Shown here piece after piece: positions 1 to 8,766 of a stretch of 64,000 bases of DNA. The position numbers and the translations under genes were made by a program. This DNA comes from a bacterium (GTDB lineage: Bacteria; Fidelibacterota; Marinisomatia; Marinisomatales; UBA1611): the NCBI GenBank assembly GCA_004321745.1, contig SGYO01000001.1:156525-220524 (forward strand), read 5' to 3'. The notes under the pieces were generated by a model. The model did no database searches, was not told the origin of the DNA, and worked only from the letters and a program-made list of their open reading frames with translations. How positions within the stretch are numbered: position 1 is the first letter of the stretch; each line of letters opens with the position of its first letter.

Positions 1-856
1 AAGTTGTTATTGTAATAGGAGTGGACCCTTTGTAATTATCCCTAGGAATTACTGTCACTTTATTACTTTTGATATCAAAATCTGCTCCTCCATCACCTGC
101 AACAGAATAAATTAAATTATCACCATCTATATCCAATCCATCTATCATAAGATCTACTTGATTTCTTTTTATTTCAGTTTTAGAAAAAATAGATTCTATT
201 ACAGGGGCATCATTTATTGGTTTTACATTTAGTATGAAACTAGATTCATCTGTGGTTTTACCATCAGATACAGCTAAGCTAATATTAATTGGACCATAAA
301 AATTTGGAAGTGGTATAACAGTCAAATTATTATCAATAATCTTAATTCTTGCATTATCATCTGTTGTAGCGCCATAAGTAAGATCATCTACCTCAGCATC
401 TTTTGCCATCAACTTTATATTAAAAACTTCATCTTCATTTATTTCTTGATCGGGAATACTTGATAATATAGGTTTATCATTTACAGATTGAACATTGAGT
501 ATAAAACTCATATCAAGGCTAAGGTTAACTAATATTGTGCCGTTGAAATTTTCAAAAGGAGAAATTATAAGGTAATCACCGTCCTGCTTAATGTCAGCAT
601 TCCCGTCAACTGATGCAGAATATTTAATTCCAGATCCAGTAACTGGGACTTTTAATATATAACTATTATCTTCTTTTACATTTTGATAGGCTCCATGTAA
701 AAGTTCAATAACCCACTTTGGTTCAGGACCGTCGCCAAAAATCCAATCCTGAGTTAAATTATTATTAATGTAATCTTTATTTTGGGAAAATACACTACTA
801 TATAAGCAGAATGAAAAAATAAAAAAATATATTCTAAATATTATCAATACTTTCAT
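1..856 (-). CDS. Cadherin/Ig-like repeat surface protein, C-terminus beyond window
   Basis: The frame is open from an ATG at 856 down to base 1, giving the first 285 residues of a longer protein. Residues 1-25 form a signal peptide ending VFSQ. After an N-terminal domain of about 100 residues come at least two tandem repeats of roughly 90 residues, joined by the linker motifs SVNDKPIL and PINDAPVI, which are typical of bacterial cadherin-like/tandem-95 adhesins. Acidic DxDGD and EDEVF motifs suggest calcium binding. The start lies 23 bp inside the 3' end of the MotB-like gene, so the two are probably translationally coupled. A T9SS sorting domain would be expected at the missing C-terminus but cannot be seen. 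The exact ligand or role is unknown. Confidence 0.8.
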   Translation of the reverse strand, partial: MKVLIIFRIYFFIFSFCLYSSVFSQNKDYINNNLTQDWIFGDGPEPKWVIELLHGAYQNVKEDNSYILKVPVTGSGIKYSASVDGNADIKQDGDYLIISPFENFNGTILVNLSLDMSFILNVQSVNDKPILSSIPDQEINEDEVFNIKLMAKDAEVDDLTYGATTDDNARIKIIDNNLTVIPLPNFYGPINISLAVSDGKTTDESSFILNVKPINDAPVIESIFSKTEIKRNQVDLMIDGLDIDGDNLIYSVAGDGGADFDIKSNKVTVIPRDNYKGSTPITITT

Positions 857-1559
857 TTTTAGATCTTATAAAAGCATCAAAATATATTTCAACTCGCCTA
901 TTTTGCGCTCTTGCCTCTTCGAGCTCAGATCTGTTTTTAATATTGTTGATGGTTATCTTAGGACGAAATTCACCATATCCTAAGGCAGAAAAATAGTGCT
1001 GATCCATTTCAGCGAGCTCACTGAGTCTTTGAACTAAATTTAGAGCACGAGCTGAGCTAAGCTCCCAATTATTTCTAAACTTTGAATTCATAGGAATTGG
1101 CTTATCATCAGTATGTCCTTCAGCTCTTATTTCAATGTTTAAAGTATCATTTGCATCACTAATTCTATTTAATAATGGTAACCATCGTTTCTGTTTGTAT
1201 ATGTTCATCAAGGTTGATGTCCGTATTAAACCCCCAATTTGGACTAAAATCGGGTCTGCTTCTGGATTTAGATCAGCTGATAAAGATTTAAAAAGTTTAG
1301 ATCCAGTAAGGGTAATTTTTATTCCTTTGGTAACCCTTTCAATTTCAACTAAATTATTTTGTTGAAGCGGTTTTAGTTCTCTCTCAGTCTCATCTAAAAT
1401 AATATTAACTAATCTATCAACATGAGCCTCTGCATCATTTAAAATTACTAGTAGTAATACAAAAAAAGTCAGAAGCAGTGTTGTTAGATCTGCAAAGGTC
1501 AAAGCCCAGGCTGTAGTTTTAGCTCTGGCTTCTTCCTGCGATATGGATTTTCTTTGCAA
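834..1559 (-). CDS. MotB/OmpA-type stator protein (first pair)
   Basis: This 241-residue protein has one membrane segment (about residues 18-40) carrying FADLTTLLLTFFVLLL. D24 sits where the proton-binding Asp32 of E. coli MotB lies. An OmpA-type peptidoglycan-binding domain occupies about residues 100-230, with GHTD (148-151), NWELSSARA (164-172) and NRRVEI (220-225). It is the partner of the MotA-like gene just upstream (2 bp gap). Together they should form an ion-conducting stator anchored to the cell wall. No flagellar gene is adjacent. The next gene is a cadherin-repeat surface protein that overlaps it, so the pair may energise a surface or envelope process. An assignment to ExbD/TolR is unlikely because those lack the OmpA domain. 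Confidence 0.88.
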   Translation of the reverse strand: MQRKSISQEEARAKTTAWALTFADLTTLLLTFFVLLLVILNDAEAHVDRLVNIILDETERELKPLQQNNLVEIERVTKGIKITLTGSKLFKSLSADLNPEADPILVQIGGLIRTSTLMNIYKQKRWLPLLNRISDANDTLNIEIRAEGHTDDKPIPMNSKFRNNWELSSARALNLVQRLSELAEMDQHYFSALGYGEFRPKITINNIKNRSELEEARAQNRRVEIYFDAFIRSKNESIDNI

Positions 1560-1561
1560 TT

Positions 1562-2440
1562 TTATTTCTCTTTTTCTTCAAGAGCATTTCTTTCTGACAT
1601 TGCTACAAAGGTCATTAATTTTTCTTTAATCAAAATAGGATGTTCCCTGCCATGAATACTGATAATACCCTCCAGGACAATACTCTTGAGCATAATTTCA
1701 TTTTCTGACCTTCTTTTTAATTTTCCTGCAATTGGTAAGAATACCATGTTAGCTAAAAACACACCATAAAAAGTCGTTATTAATGCCGTACCCATCCCAA
1801 CTAAAAGCGCCGAAAACTGATCAGCAACATTAAAATCAATTGAAGAAGTCTCGCCAGACATTTGGAATTTATTCATCATGATTATTAACCCTAGGACAGT
1901 TCCTAACATACCAAAGGCAGGTGCATATGCTGCCATATACAATATAATTTCTTGAGCTCCAATGTGACGAGTAGAAATATTATTTAAATCCATCGTAAGA
2001 AAAGTCCTCAGTCTGTTACTATCACGCTCATTTATAGCCAACTCTATACCATTTCTTAAAAAAACACTTTCAATGTCTTTTAATCCTGCCTCTAAAGACA
2101 GCAAACCATCCTTTCGCGACTTTTCAGCAAGGACTACAATTTTATCTATCGTGCCAGTAAAATCAAATTTTTCAGATAAAACTACATTTTTAAACACATT
2201 ACCCATATTAATTACAGCTTTGATTGGGTAATTAACTAGCGTCGCCGATATTACTCCACCTAGTACAATAAAAACTGATTGCGGTTGATAGAACCATATC
2301 AATTGCTCAAAGCGCCAAGAATCTCCTGTAGATAAAACAATATCACCTCGATCAACCTCAGGCCATATCATTGAAACGAAAATACAAAGGAGCCCAGCTA
2401 CAAGACCAATTATTGTCCCAAAATCAAATTGTGATTTCAT
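1562..2440 (-). CDS. MotA-type stator channel protein (first pair)
   Basis: This 292-residue MotA/TolQ/ExbB superfamily protein has four membrane segments, at about 8-26, 55-75, 163-190 and 208-235. The cytoplasmic loop contains AEKSRKDGLLSLE, in which R109 and E117 correspond to the R90/E98 pair of E. coli MotA that contacts FliG. P174 (in AYAPAFGMLGT) and P236 (in NMVFLP) match the two functional prolines of MotA. The C-terminus has the MotA-type HPILIKEKL motif. The length and loop are those of MotA rather than TolQ or ExbB. It is followed 2 bp later by the MotB-like gene and preceded by the rhomboid gene. A second MotAB pair lies in the motor operon at 31-33 kb. Confidence 0.88.
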   Translation of the reverse strand: MKSQFDFGTIIGLVAGLLCIFVSMIWPEVDRGDIVLSTGDSWRFEQLIWFYQPQSVFIVLGGVISATLVNYPIKAVINMGNVFKNVVLSEKFDFTGTIDKIVVLAEKSRKDGLLSLEAGLKDIESVFLRNGIELAINERDSNRLRTFLTMDLNNISTRHIGAQEIILYMAAYAPAFGMLGTVLGLIIMMNKFQMSGETSSIDFNVADQFSALLVGMGTALITTFYGVFLANMVFLPIAGKLKRRSENEIMLKSIVLEGIISIHGREHPILIKEKLMTFVAMSERNALEEKEK

Positions 2441-2470
2441 ATTAACACTAATATTTTTACATTTGAAAAA

Positions 2471-3316
2471 TTAATCCCTATCACCATCTTTAGACATCTT
2501 CTTACTTGCTTCATATAATTTACTTTGCTCTTCATCGGATAATCCACTAAAACCAACATTTTTTATTTTTTCTAAAATTATATCAACATCTCGATTAATT
2601 ATTTTCTTCTTTAACTCTTGATCTTCTTTTCTCTGAACTTGGAATTCAATTGTTTTTTTTCTAAGTGAAAATAACACATCAGATAACTTCCACTTATTTT
2701 TCAATAAAGCATAACCAATTAGCATTCCAGATATATGTGTAACATGACTTATTCCATCTGCTTTACCAAGCAAACCAAAAAAAGCAATTGCCCCCATTAT
2801 TATCACTAACCACATTGACCTGACAGGGATTAAACCCCAAATGTAAAGCATTCTATTGGGGTAGGAAACGCCATAAGCTAGTAACACACCATAAACAGCG
2901 CCACTTGCTCCTATTACTGGATTTCCTGAATCCATTTGAAAAATATATGTTATAAGCCCAGAGCCAATTCCTGTTAAAAAATAATATTTTAAAAATTTTT
3001 CCTTGCCCCATGCTTGCTCTAATTCTCGACCAAAAACCCACAATCCTAACATATTCAAAAGTATGTGTGAAATACCAATACTAGAATAAAATGGCGCATG
3101 AAAAAACATATATGTGAACGGTTGCCACAACATTAATTCAGAAAGAAAAGTATTTGGCACTAGGCCAAACAATCTAAAAAAAATGTCTTCCTTACCGGCT
3201 AGTGATTGAAAAACATAAATGATGAAATTAATAGATATTAAAATTTTAATAGCATCTGTAAATAATTGGGGCTTATATGAAGCCTCACCAGGATTAAATT
3301 GTAATCTATATTTCAT
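2471..3316 (-). CDS. Rhomboid family intramembrane serine protease
   Basis: This 281-residue polytopic membrane protein has the rhomboid catalytic dyad: S138 in GASGAVYG and H194 in HVTHISGML. The HxxxN oxyanion motif (H84, N88 in SHILLNML) is also present. The N-terminal half contains the WQPFTYMFFH segment usual in GlpG-like enzymes. Rhomboids cleave transmembrane helices within the membrane. The substrate is not evident. The C-terminal 70 residues are charged and probably cytoplasmic. It lies between recO and the motA-like gene on the same strand and is likely co-transcribed with them. Confidence 0.9.
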   Translation of the reverse strand: MKYRLQFNPGEASYKPQLFTDAIKILISINFIIYVFQSLAGKEDIFFRLFGLVPNTFLSELMLWQPFTYMFFHAPFYSSIGISHILLNMLGLWVFGRELEQAWGKEKFLKYYFLTGIGSGLITYIFQMDSGNPVIGASGAVYGVLLAYGVSYPNRMLYIWGLIPVRSMWLVIIMGAIAFFGLLGKADGISHVTHISGMLIGYALLKNKWKLSDVLFSLRKKTIEFQVQRKEDQELKKKIINRDVDIILEKIKNVGFSGLSDEEQSKLYEASKKMSKDGDRD

Positions 3317-3375
3317 ATTTCATTTTAAATATAATATTATATAACAAAGAATATCTCTAATAAAAGGCCATGCTA

Positions 3376-4059
3376 TTATTTGTAAAAAATATCTTTAATT
3401 ACTCTAAATGACTTTAATCTCTCAAACCCATCAAAATAAAAACATAATTTCTGATATAAAAATTTTGAAATCTTTTTTTTATTATCTAATGAAATTGTAT
3501 CAAAATCTATATCTGATATATTACCATTGATTAGTTGTTGAATCGTATTAATTACTTTATTATTTGTTTTTAAACTTATTAATTCTGAATCAAAATTATC
3601 TTCCATGTTTATCATAAACCCCATTTCTGATAAAATTTTGCACTCATAATTCCAAAATAAAATATTTTCATTAATATCTCCACTTTCAAAAATTTGAAAA
3701 GTTTTAATTAATATACTAAATAAATCAGGGTATGGATCATTCTTTTCTAGTGTAAAATCAGATATTTCTAAAATTGATTGTGATAAAGACATTTTTCTTA
3801 AAGATAATGATATTTGAGTCCATATCTGCACAAAAGATACTTTAGATACAATCTGAAGTTCTCTTTTTTCATTTTCTTTATAAATAATATTAATAAAACT
3901 GAGAGGCTGAAAATAAGGAGAGATAAGATTTTTTTTTGACTTTGCTCCTTTTATTATAAAAGATATTTTCCCCTTATCTTTAGTAAAACACCTAGATATC
4001 AAACTAGTTTCTCCGTAGGAAAATGTCTTCAATACAATTGCATCAGTATTGATGATCAT
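3376..4059 (-). CDS. recO: DNA repair protein RecO
   Basis: This 227-residue protein opens with the RecO N-terminal OB-fold pattern: TDAIVLKTFSYGETSLI, then FTKDKGKISFIIKGAK. The family helps RecR and RecF load RecA on SSB-coated gaps and anneal DNA strands. The C-terminal helical part is diverged and lacks the four-cysteine zinc site found in many RecO proteins, which is common in FCB-group sequences. It begins 15 bp downstream of the proS stop and is probably cotranscribed with it. Identification rests on the N-terminal motifs and length; the rest is weakly conserved. Confidence 0.82.
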   Translation of the reverse strand: MIINTDAIVLKTFSYGETSLISRCFTKDKGKISFIIKGAKSKKNLISPYFQPLSFINIIYKENEKRELQIVSKVSFVQIWTQISLSLRKMSLSQSILEISDFTLEKNDPYPDLFSILIKTFQIFESGDINENILFWNYECKILSEMGFMINMEDNFDSELISLKTNNKVINTIQQLINGNISDIDFDTISLDNKKKISKFLYQKLCFYFDGFERLKSFRVIKDIFYK

Positions 4060-4074
4060 TTCAAAATTATGTAA

Positions 4075-5538
4075 TTAATAAGATTTAGCAAAAATGACTT
4101 CGTGCATGGCCTTATTACCAGAAAAAATGCAAGTTAAGTTATTCGGATTTTCATTAAAAGGAATGCATCTTATTGTTGCCTTTGTATCTTCTTTAATTTT
4201 TAACTCAGTCTCTTGTTTACCGTCCCAGCCACAACGAACAAAGCCACCATTTTTGATAATATCTTTGAACTCACCATATGTATTTACACTATGAGTGTTG
4301 TTATCTCTAAAGTCTTTCGCTTCATTATATAAATTATTTTGTATCTGATCTAAAATATCTTTTACACTTTGTGTTAAATCATGCCTTGGGCTTGATAATT
4401 TTTCTCCATTATCTCTGCGAGCAATAATAACTGTGTTTGATTCAACATCTCTTGGCCCTATTTCAATCCGAGCAGGGACTCCTTTTAATTCCCACTCATT
4501 AAATTTATATCCTGGGGAAGAATCACTCCAATCAATAAAGGTGCGGATCTCATTTTGTTTTAATTCTTTTGTTATAGGGTCAATATAATCTTCAACGATT
4601 TTTCTTTGTTTTTCATCCCTGAAGATCGGAATTAATACTATTTGAATTGGTGCAATTTTTGGAGGGATTCTTAATCCATTCTTATCTCCATGTGCAAGTA
4701 TTACAGCACCAATAAGACGAGTACTTATGCCCCAGCTAGTTGCCCAAACATATTCCTCATTATTATCTTCAGTTTGAAACTTAACATCAAATGCTTTAGC
4801 AAAATTTTGTCCTAAATTGTGAGATGTTCCAGCCTGTAGAGCCTTTTTATCAAGCATCATTGCTTCGATACAATATGTTTTGTCAGCCCCAGCAAACTTT
4901 TCAGCATCAGTTTTTAATCCAGTATAGACTGGAATTGCTAGGTACTCCTCAGCTAATTTCTTATATAATTCTAAAATATCTAAAGTCTCTTTTTCCGCCT
5001 CTTCCTTGGTTTTGTGTGCGGTATGCCCTTCTTGCCATAAAAACTCCGTTGTTCTTAAAAAAAGTCGGGTTCGCATTTCCCACCTGACAACATTGGCCCA
5101 TTGGTTTATGAGTATGGGTAAATCTCTATGAGATTGTATCCATTTTTTATACATTGACCATATTACTGTTTCTGAAGTAGGCCTTATAATTACCTCTTCC
5201 TCTAATCGAGAATCAGGATCTACAATAATTTCATCATTTTCAGATTTTAACCTCGTATGTGTAACTACAGCACATTCTTTTGCAAATCCGTCTACATGCT
5301 CTGCCTCCTTGGCAAGAAAAGATTTTGGTATTAATAGAGGGAAATAAGCATTTGTATGGCCGGTGTCTTTAATCATTTTATCAAAAACATCTTTAACATT
5401 ATCCCAAAGTTGAAACCCATATGGCTTAATTACCATTGTGCCCTTAACAGGACCATAATCAGCTAATCCAGCCTTGGTAACCACATCGGTGTACCAAGCA
5501 GATATATCATTATCAATATTTGAAAGTTTTTTACTCAT
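4075..5538 (-). CDS. proS: Prolyl-tRNA synthetase, short archaeal/eukaryotic-like type
   Basis: This 487-residue class II synthetase charges tRNA-Pro. It has the short ProS architecture without the editing INS domain. The N-terminus includes AWYTDVVTKAGLADYGPVKG. Class II motif 2 is visible in RWEMRTRLFLRTTEFLWQEGH, and the catalytic core continues with TSWGISTRLIGAVILAHGD. An anticodon-binding domain (QIVLIPIFRD onward) and a C-terminal domain ending in FAKSY follow, the latter typical of the eukaryotic/archaeal-type subgroup. It is the first gene of the minus-strand run leading into recO and the MotAB-like pair, and diverges from the SpoU methyltransferase gene. Confidence 0.96.
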   Translation of the reverse strand: MSKKLSNIDNDISAWYTDVVTKAGLADYGPVKGTMVIKPYGFQLWDNVKDVFDKMIKDTGHTNAYFPLLIPKSFLAKEAEHVDGFAKECAVVTHTRLKSENDEIIVDPDSRLEEEVIIRPTSETVIWSMYKKWIQSHRDLPILINQWANVVRWEMRTRLFLRTTEFLWQEGHTAHKTKEEAEKETLDILELYKKLAEEYLAIPVYTGLKTDAEKFAGADKTYCIEAMMLDKKALQAGTSHNLGQNFAKAFDVKFQTEDNNEEYVWATSWGISTRLIGAVILAHGDKNGLRIPPKIAPIQIVLIPIFRDEKQRKIVEDYIDPITKELKQNEIRTFIDWSDSSPGYKFNEWELKGVPARIEIGPRDVESNTVIIARRDNGEKLSSPRHDLTQSVKDILDQIQNNLYNEAKDFRDNNTHSVNTYGEFKDIIKNGGFVRCGWDGKQETELKIKEDTKATIRCIPFNENPNNLTCIFSGNKAMHEVIFAKSY

Positions 5539-5654
5539 TCTATAATTATTGTTCTTTTTAATTCGATAAAATTACCGGGGAATGATGATTTGGCCAAGTT
5601 CTTTGCCAGAATTTTTCATTTACTTTTGAATAATAGTTTAATGAAATTCTTATC

Positions 5655-6404
5655 ATGTTAAGCCTAAATAGTGTAAAGAAAATAAAATCTCTGAAAACAA
5701 AAAAGGGGCGCGATGCTGAAAAACTATTTTTAATTGAAGGCAAAAGATCAGTCGAAGAATATTTGCTAAAAAGTGATTTAATAAATGAGGTATTAGTCTC
5801 TAAATCAGAAATTAAAAACTATGATTCTATATTAGACCTATGTAATAAAAAAAAAATAAAAATCTCTATGGCTAAAGACAATACATTTAAAAAGCTATCA
5901 GGCACAAAAACGCCATCGGGAATATTAGCCACCTGTAAAATTAATTTATTAATACAAAAAAATTTTAATTCTAGCAGATGGCTTTTTTTATATAAAATAA
6001 AAAACCCAGGTAACCTAGGAACCATTCTAAGGAGTGCTGCTTGGTTTAATATAAAAAACATTGGTTTATCAAAAGATTGCACAGATACCTTTAATAATAA
6101 AGTAGTCCGTTCAGCAATGGGAGCTCATATATATCTAAACATCCACAAGGGAGTACAAGTAGATGAGTTTATAAAAAATAATTACTTAATCGTTGGTGCA
6201 GACCAAAATGCGAATAACACTGTAGAGCAAATAGATCTATCCAAAAAAATTGTATTGTGCCTTGGAGGAGAATCTGAAGGTTTTGATAATCAAATAATTA
6301 AAAAAATTAATAAGCTCATTTCCATAAAAAAAATTGGACATGGTGAATCATTGAACGTCGCTATGGCAGGGTCAATACTTATGAATTACTTATCCCAAAA
6401 ATAA
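5655..6404 (+). CDS. SpoU/TrmH family RNA 2'-O-methyltransferase
   Basis: This 249-residue protein is a SPOUT-class methyltransferase that transfers a methyl group from SAM to ribose 2'-OH in rRNA or tRNA. The N-terminal part (1-100) resembles the SpoU substrate-binding domain (FLIEGKRSVEEYL). The catalytic knot carries motif 1 NPGNLGTILRSA, motif 2 LCLGGESEGF and motif 3 GHGESLNVAMAGSILMNYL. These motifs place it in the TrmH/RlmB group, but the RNA target cannot be told from the sequence. It is divergent from proS and followed by a strong hairpin 3 bp after the stop. Confidence 0.9.
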   Translation: MLSLNSVKKIKSLKTKKGRDAEKLFLIEGKRSVEEYLLKSDLINEVLVSKSEIKNYDSILDLCNKKKIKISMAKDNTFKKLSGTKTPSGILATCKINLLIQKNFNSSRWLFLYKIKNPGNLGTILRSAAWFNIKNIGLSKDCTDTFNNKVVRSAMGAHIYLNIHKGVQVDEFIKNNYLIVGADQNANNTVEQIDLSKKIVLCLGGESEGFDNQIIKKINKLISIKKIGHGESLNVAMAGSILMNYLSQK

Positions 6405-6406
6405 AA

Positions 6407-6434
6407 AATGGGGCATTTTAGATGATGCCCCATT
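6407..6434 (+). terminator. Hairpin after the SpoU methyltransferase gene
   Basis: AATGGGGCAT (6407-6416) pairs perfectly with ATGCCCCATT (6425-6434) around an 8-base loop, beginning 3 bp after the methyltransferase stop. No T-run follows on the plus strand, whereas an A-run precedes it, so it would be a better intrinsic terminator for minus-strand transcripts. On the plus strand it may act as a weak terminator or an RNA-stabilising 3' hairpin. Confidence 0.5.
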
Positions 6435-6601
6435 CATAGTGCTGGTTAAAATTTTTTAACAATAGAAAGCAACTTAACATAGTCTTACTGATTTCACGAA
6501 ACAACAGATATTTTAAATTTCTTATGAATAATTCATGTTTTTTTTATGAAAAATGAATAACGTAAGTTCTGATTAAATCAGTAATAAGAGGTATTGTTTT
6601 T

Positions 6602-7393
6602 ATGAGTAATCCAACTGGAATTAGAGGTGTAATTGGCGTTGTAATATTATCAGTTATTTCCGCATTTTTAGTAGGTGGTATAATTATGAGTATATTTTCT
6701 TCAACGCCTAATCAAACTGATAAAGTATACCTCTATCTATCATTTTTTCTTGGTCAGGGAGTCATAATACTACCTCCTATATATTATTTAAATTTTAAAA
6801 AAAAATCTATATCTGAATCATTTAGAATAAAACCCGTCTCATTTAATACAATTATAAATTCTATAATATTTAGTATAGGAATTATTATTTTATTTGATGC
6901 TCTAGATAGAGTCATTCATCAAATTGTCCCAACACCAGATTATATAATTGATTTAGGAAAAATTATGCAACCTGAATCTACCTTAGGTTTAATATTTTTG
7001 TTTCTTGCAGTTGTAGTAATCGCTCCAATTGGGGAGGAAATAGTTTTCCGTGGTTTTTTACAAAAGTTTCTTGAGGATCATTGGAAAGATATTACCAGAG
7101 CAGTACTGGTTACTAGCCTATTTTTTGCAATGATACATTTTAACCCATATTGGACAATTCAAATTTATTTATTGGGAGTAATTCTTGGGTTTTTATCATG
7201 GAAAACAAAGTCTGTGATACCCAGTATTATTTTACACAGTATTAATAATGGAATGGCATTCATATTAACTGTCTCTGATGAATATAATATTAATTTTTAC
7301 CTTTGGGGTAATTATGTTTCTCCAGTTTTTATCATTATTGCTATTTACTTGTCATACTATAGCATAAATAAAATCAATCAAATAAATACATAA
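6602..7393 (+). CDS. CPBP (CAAX/ABI) family intramembrane metalloprotease
   Basis: This 263-residue protein has about seven or eight hydrophobic segments. The CPBP family motifs are present in order: GEEIVFRGFL (EExxxR), FFAMIHF (FxxxH) and a final HSINN. In this glutamate-type intramembrane protease family the two Glu and the His residues bind the metal or activate water. Bacterial members process membrane peptides or bacteriocins; the substrate here is unknown. It starts a plus-strand run with only 1 bp before mgtE, suggesting cotranscription. The 197 bp upstream contains the methyltransferase hairpin and AT-rich inverted repeats but no clear promoter. Confidence 0.88.
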   Translation: MSNPTGIRGVIGVVILSVISAFLVGGIIMSIFSSTPNQTDKVYLYLSFFLGQGVIILPPIYYLNFKKKSISESFRIKPVSFNTIINSIIFSIGIIILFDALDRVIHQIVPTPDYIIDLGKIMQPESTLGLIFLFLAVVVIAPIGEEIVFRGFLQKFLEDHWKDITRAVLVTSLFFAMIHFNPYWTIQIYLLGVILGFLSWKTKSVIPSIILHSINNGMAFILTVSDEYNINFYLWGNYVSPVFIIIAIYLSYYSINKINQINT

Positions 7394-7394
7394 T

Positions 7395-8765
7395 ATGCGC
7401 AAAGAAATGTTCAACCATGAAATAAATATTTTAAGAGATACATATAGAAGGCTCTTAAGAAGAAATGCAAAAATAAACTTAATTAAACTTACTGGCAAAA
7501 CTCACCCGGCGGATCTTGCAGAAGTTTTTAGACATTTCTCAACAGAAGAACAAATCCAAATATTTTCTTTAATGAAGGAAAATGAACATGCTGCAGAATT
7601 TCTTGTGGAATTAGATGATGCTTTAGTAATTGAATTATTAGAAAACGAAAGCTTTGATAGAATAGCATCAATTATAAAAAAAGCACCTACTAATGATCAA
7701 AGTGGTATTTTAAATATTTTGGCCGATGAAAAAGCTCAGTCAATAATTGAATTATTAAATGCTGATAAACAAGAAGAAATTGCCGAAATCATGGGTTATC
7801 CTGATGACAGTGCAGGGACTTTAATGAACACCGATGTATTTACTTTACATGAGAGCATAACTGCAGGAGAGGCAATAAAAACTCTTCAAGATCAAGAAGG
7901 TGCTGAAATGGTGTTCTATCTATACATTACAGATGACGATGATAGATTAGTAGGAGTAATTTCTCTTAGAGCTCTTACGACTACCCCTTCATCGACAAAA
8001 TTAAAAGACATCATGATAAAAAATATTCATTCTATCAGACCAGAAACGGACCAAGAAGATGTCGCAAGAATAGTTGCGCAGTATAATTTTTTAGCAGTCC
8101 CAGTTCTAGATTCCGATTCAAAATTATTAGGTATAGTAACAGTAGATGATGTTGTGGATGTTATAAGAGAAGAGGCAACTGAGGATTTTTTACGTATGGC
8201 GGGTGCTGGTAGAGATAGAGAAATACTTTTAAAATCCAGCTGGGAAAATGCAAAAGCTAGATTGCCATGGCTTTTTGCTAGCTGGATTGGCGGAATTGGA
8301 GCAGCTTCTATAATTGGAGCATTTGAAAATATGCTAGCAAATATTGTAGCGTTAGCTGCATTTATTCCTGTAATTCTAGGGATGGGTGGGAATATTGCAA
8401 CGCAGTCGTCCACAATCATAGTACGTGGCATGGCTACTGGGAGAGTGAACATAGGCGGTGAAATTAAATTAATCTTCAAGGAAATTAAAGTTGGGTTGAT
8501 ACTCGGCTCGCTCTATGGAATACTACTTGGAATCTTTGCAAAATTTACTTTTACAAATGCGCCAGATTATTTAGGGTTTGTAGTTGGACTTAGTATTTGC
8601 GCGTCAATGGTTATTGCTGCAACAGTAGGCACTATTATACCATTAATACTTAGAAAACTAGATATTGACCCTGCAATAGCTACAGGACCATTTGTAACAA
8701 CAAGCATCGATATCTTAGGCGTATTATTTTACTTTCTCATAGCTGGTATTTTCTTAAAAATATAG
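7395..8765 (+). CDS. mgtE: Magnesium transporter MgtE
   Basis: This 456-residue protein has full MgtE architecture: an N-terminal superhelical domain (about 1-135), two CBS domains (about 136-260, including VGVISLRAL and LGIVTVDDVVDVI) and a five-helix membrane domain (about 290-456). The pore region has the typical MgtE segments LPWLFASWIGG, GMGGNIATQSSTIIVRGMA and DPAIATGPFVTTSIDI. MgtE is a Mg2+-selective channel gated by Mg2+ binding at the cytosolic N and CBS domains. It sits 1 bp after the CPBP protease and 1 bp before the GT2 gene, so the three are probably one transcript. Confidence 0.96.
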   Translation: MRKEMFNHEINILRDTYRRLLRRNAKINLIKLTGKTHPADLAEVFRHFSTEEQIQIFSLMKENEHAAEFLVELDDALVIELLENESFDRIASIIKKAPTNDQSGILNILADEKAQSIIELLNADKQEEIAEIMGYPDDSAGTLMNTDVFTLHESITAGEAIKTLQDQEGAEMVFYLYITDDDDRLVGVISLRALTTTPSSTKLKDIMIKNIHSIRPETDQEDVARIVAQYNFLAVPVLDSDSKLLGIVTVDDVVDVIREEATEDFLRMAGAGRDREILLKSSWENAKARLPWLFASWIGGIGAASIIGAFENMLANIVALAAFIPVILGMGGNIATQSSTIIVRGMATGRVNIGGEIKLIFKEIKVGLILGSLYGILLGIFAKFTFTNAPDYLGFVVGLSICASMVIAATVGTIIPLILRKLDIDPAIATGPFVTTSIDILGVLFYFLIAGIFLKI

Positions 8766-8766
8766 A

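Noticed and set aside
8027-8479. 150-codon minus-strand frame inside mgtE
   Set aside because: It is antisense to conserved MgtE CBS and membrane segments, its translation is low-complexity and it has no recognisable motif.
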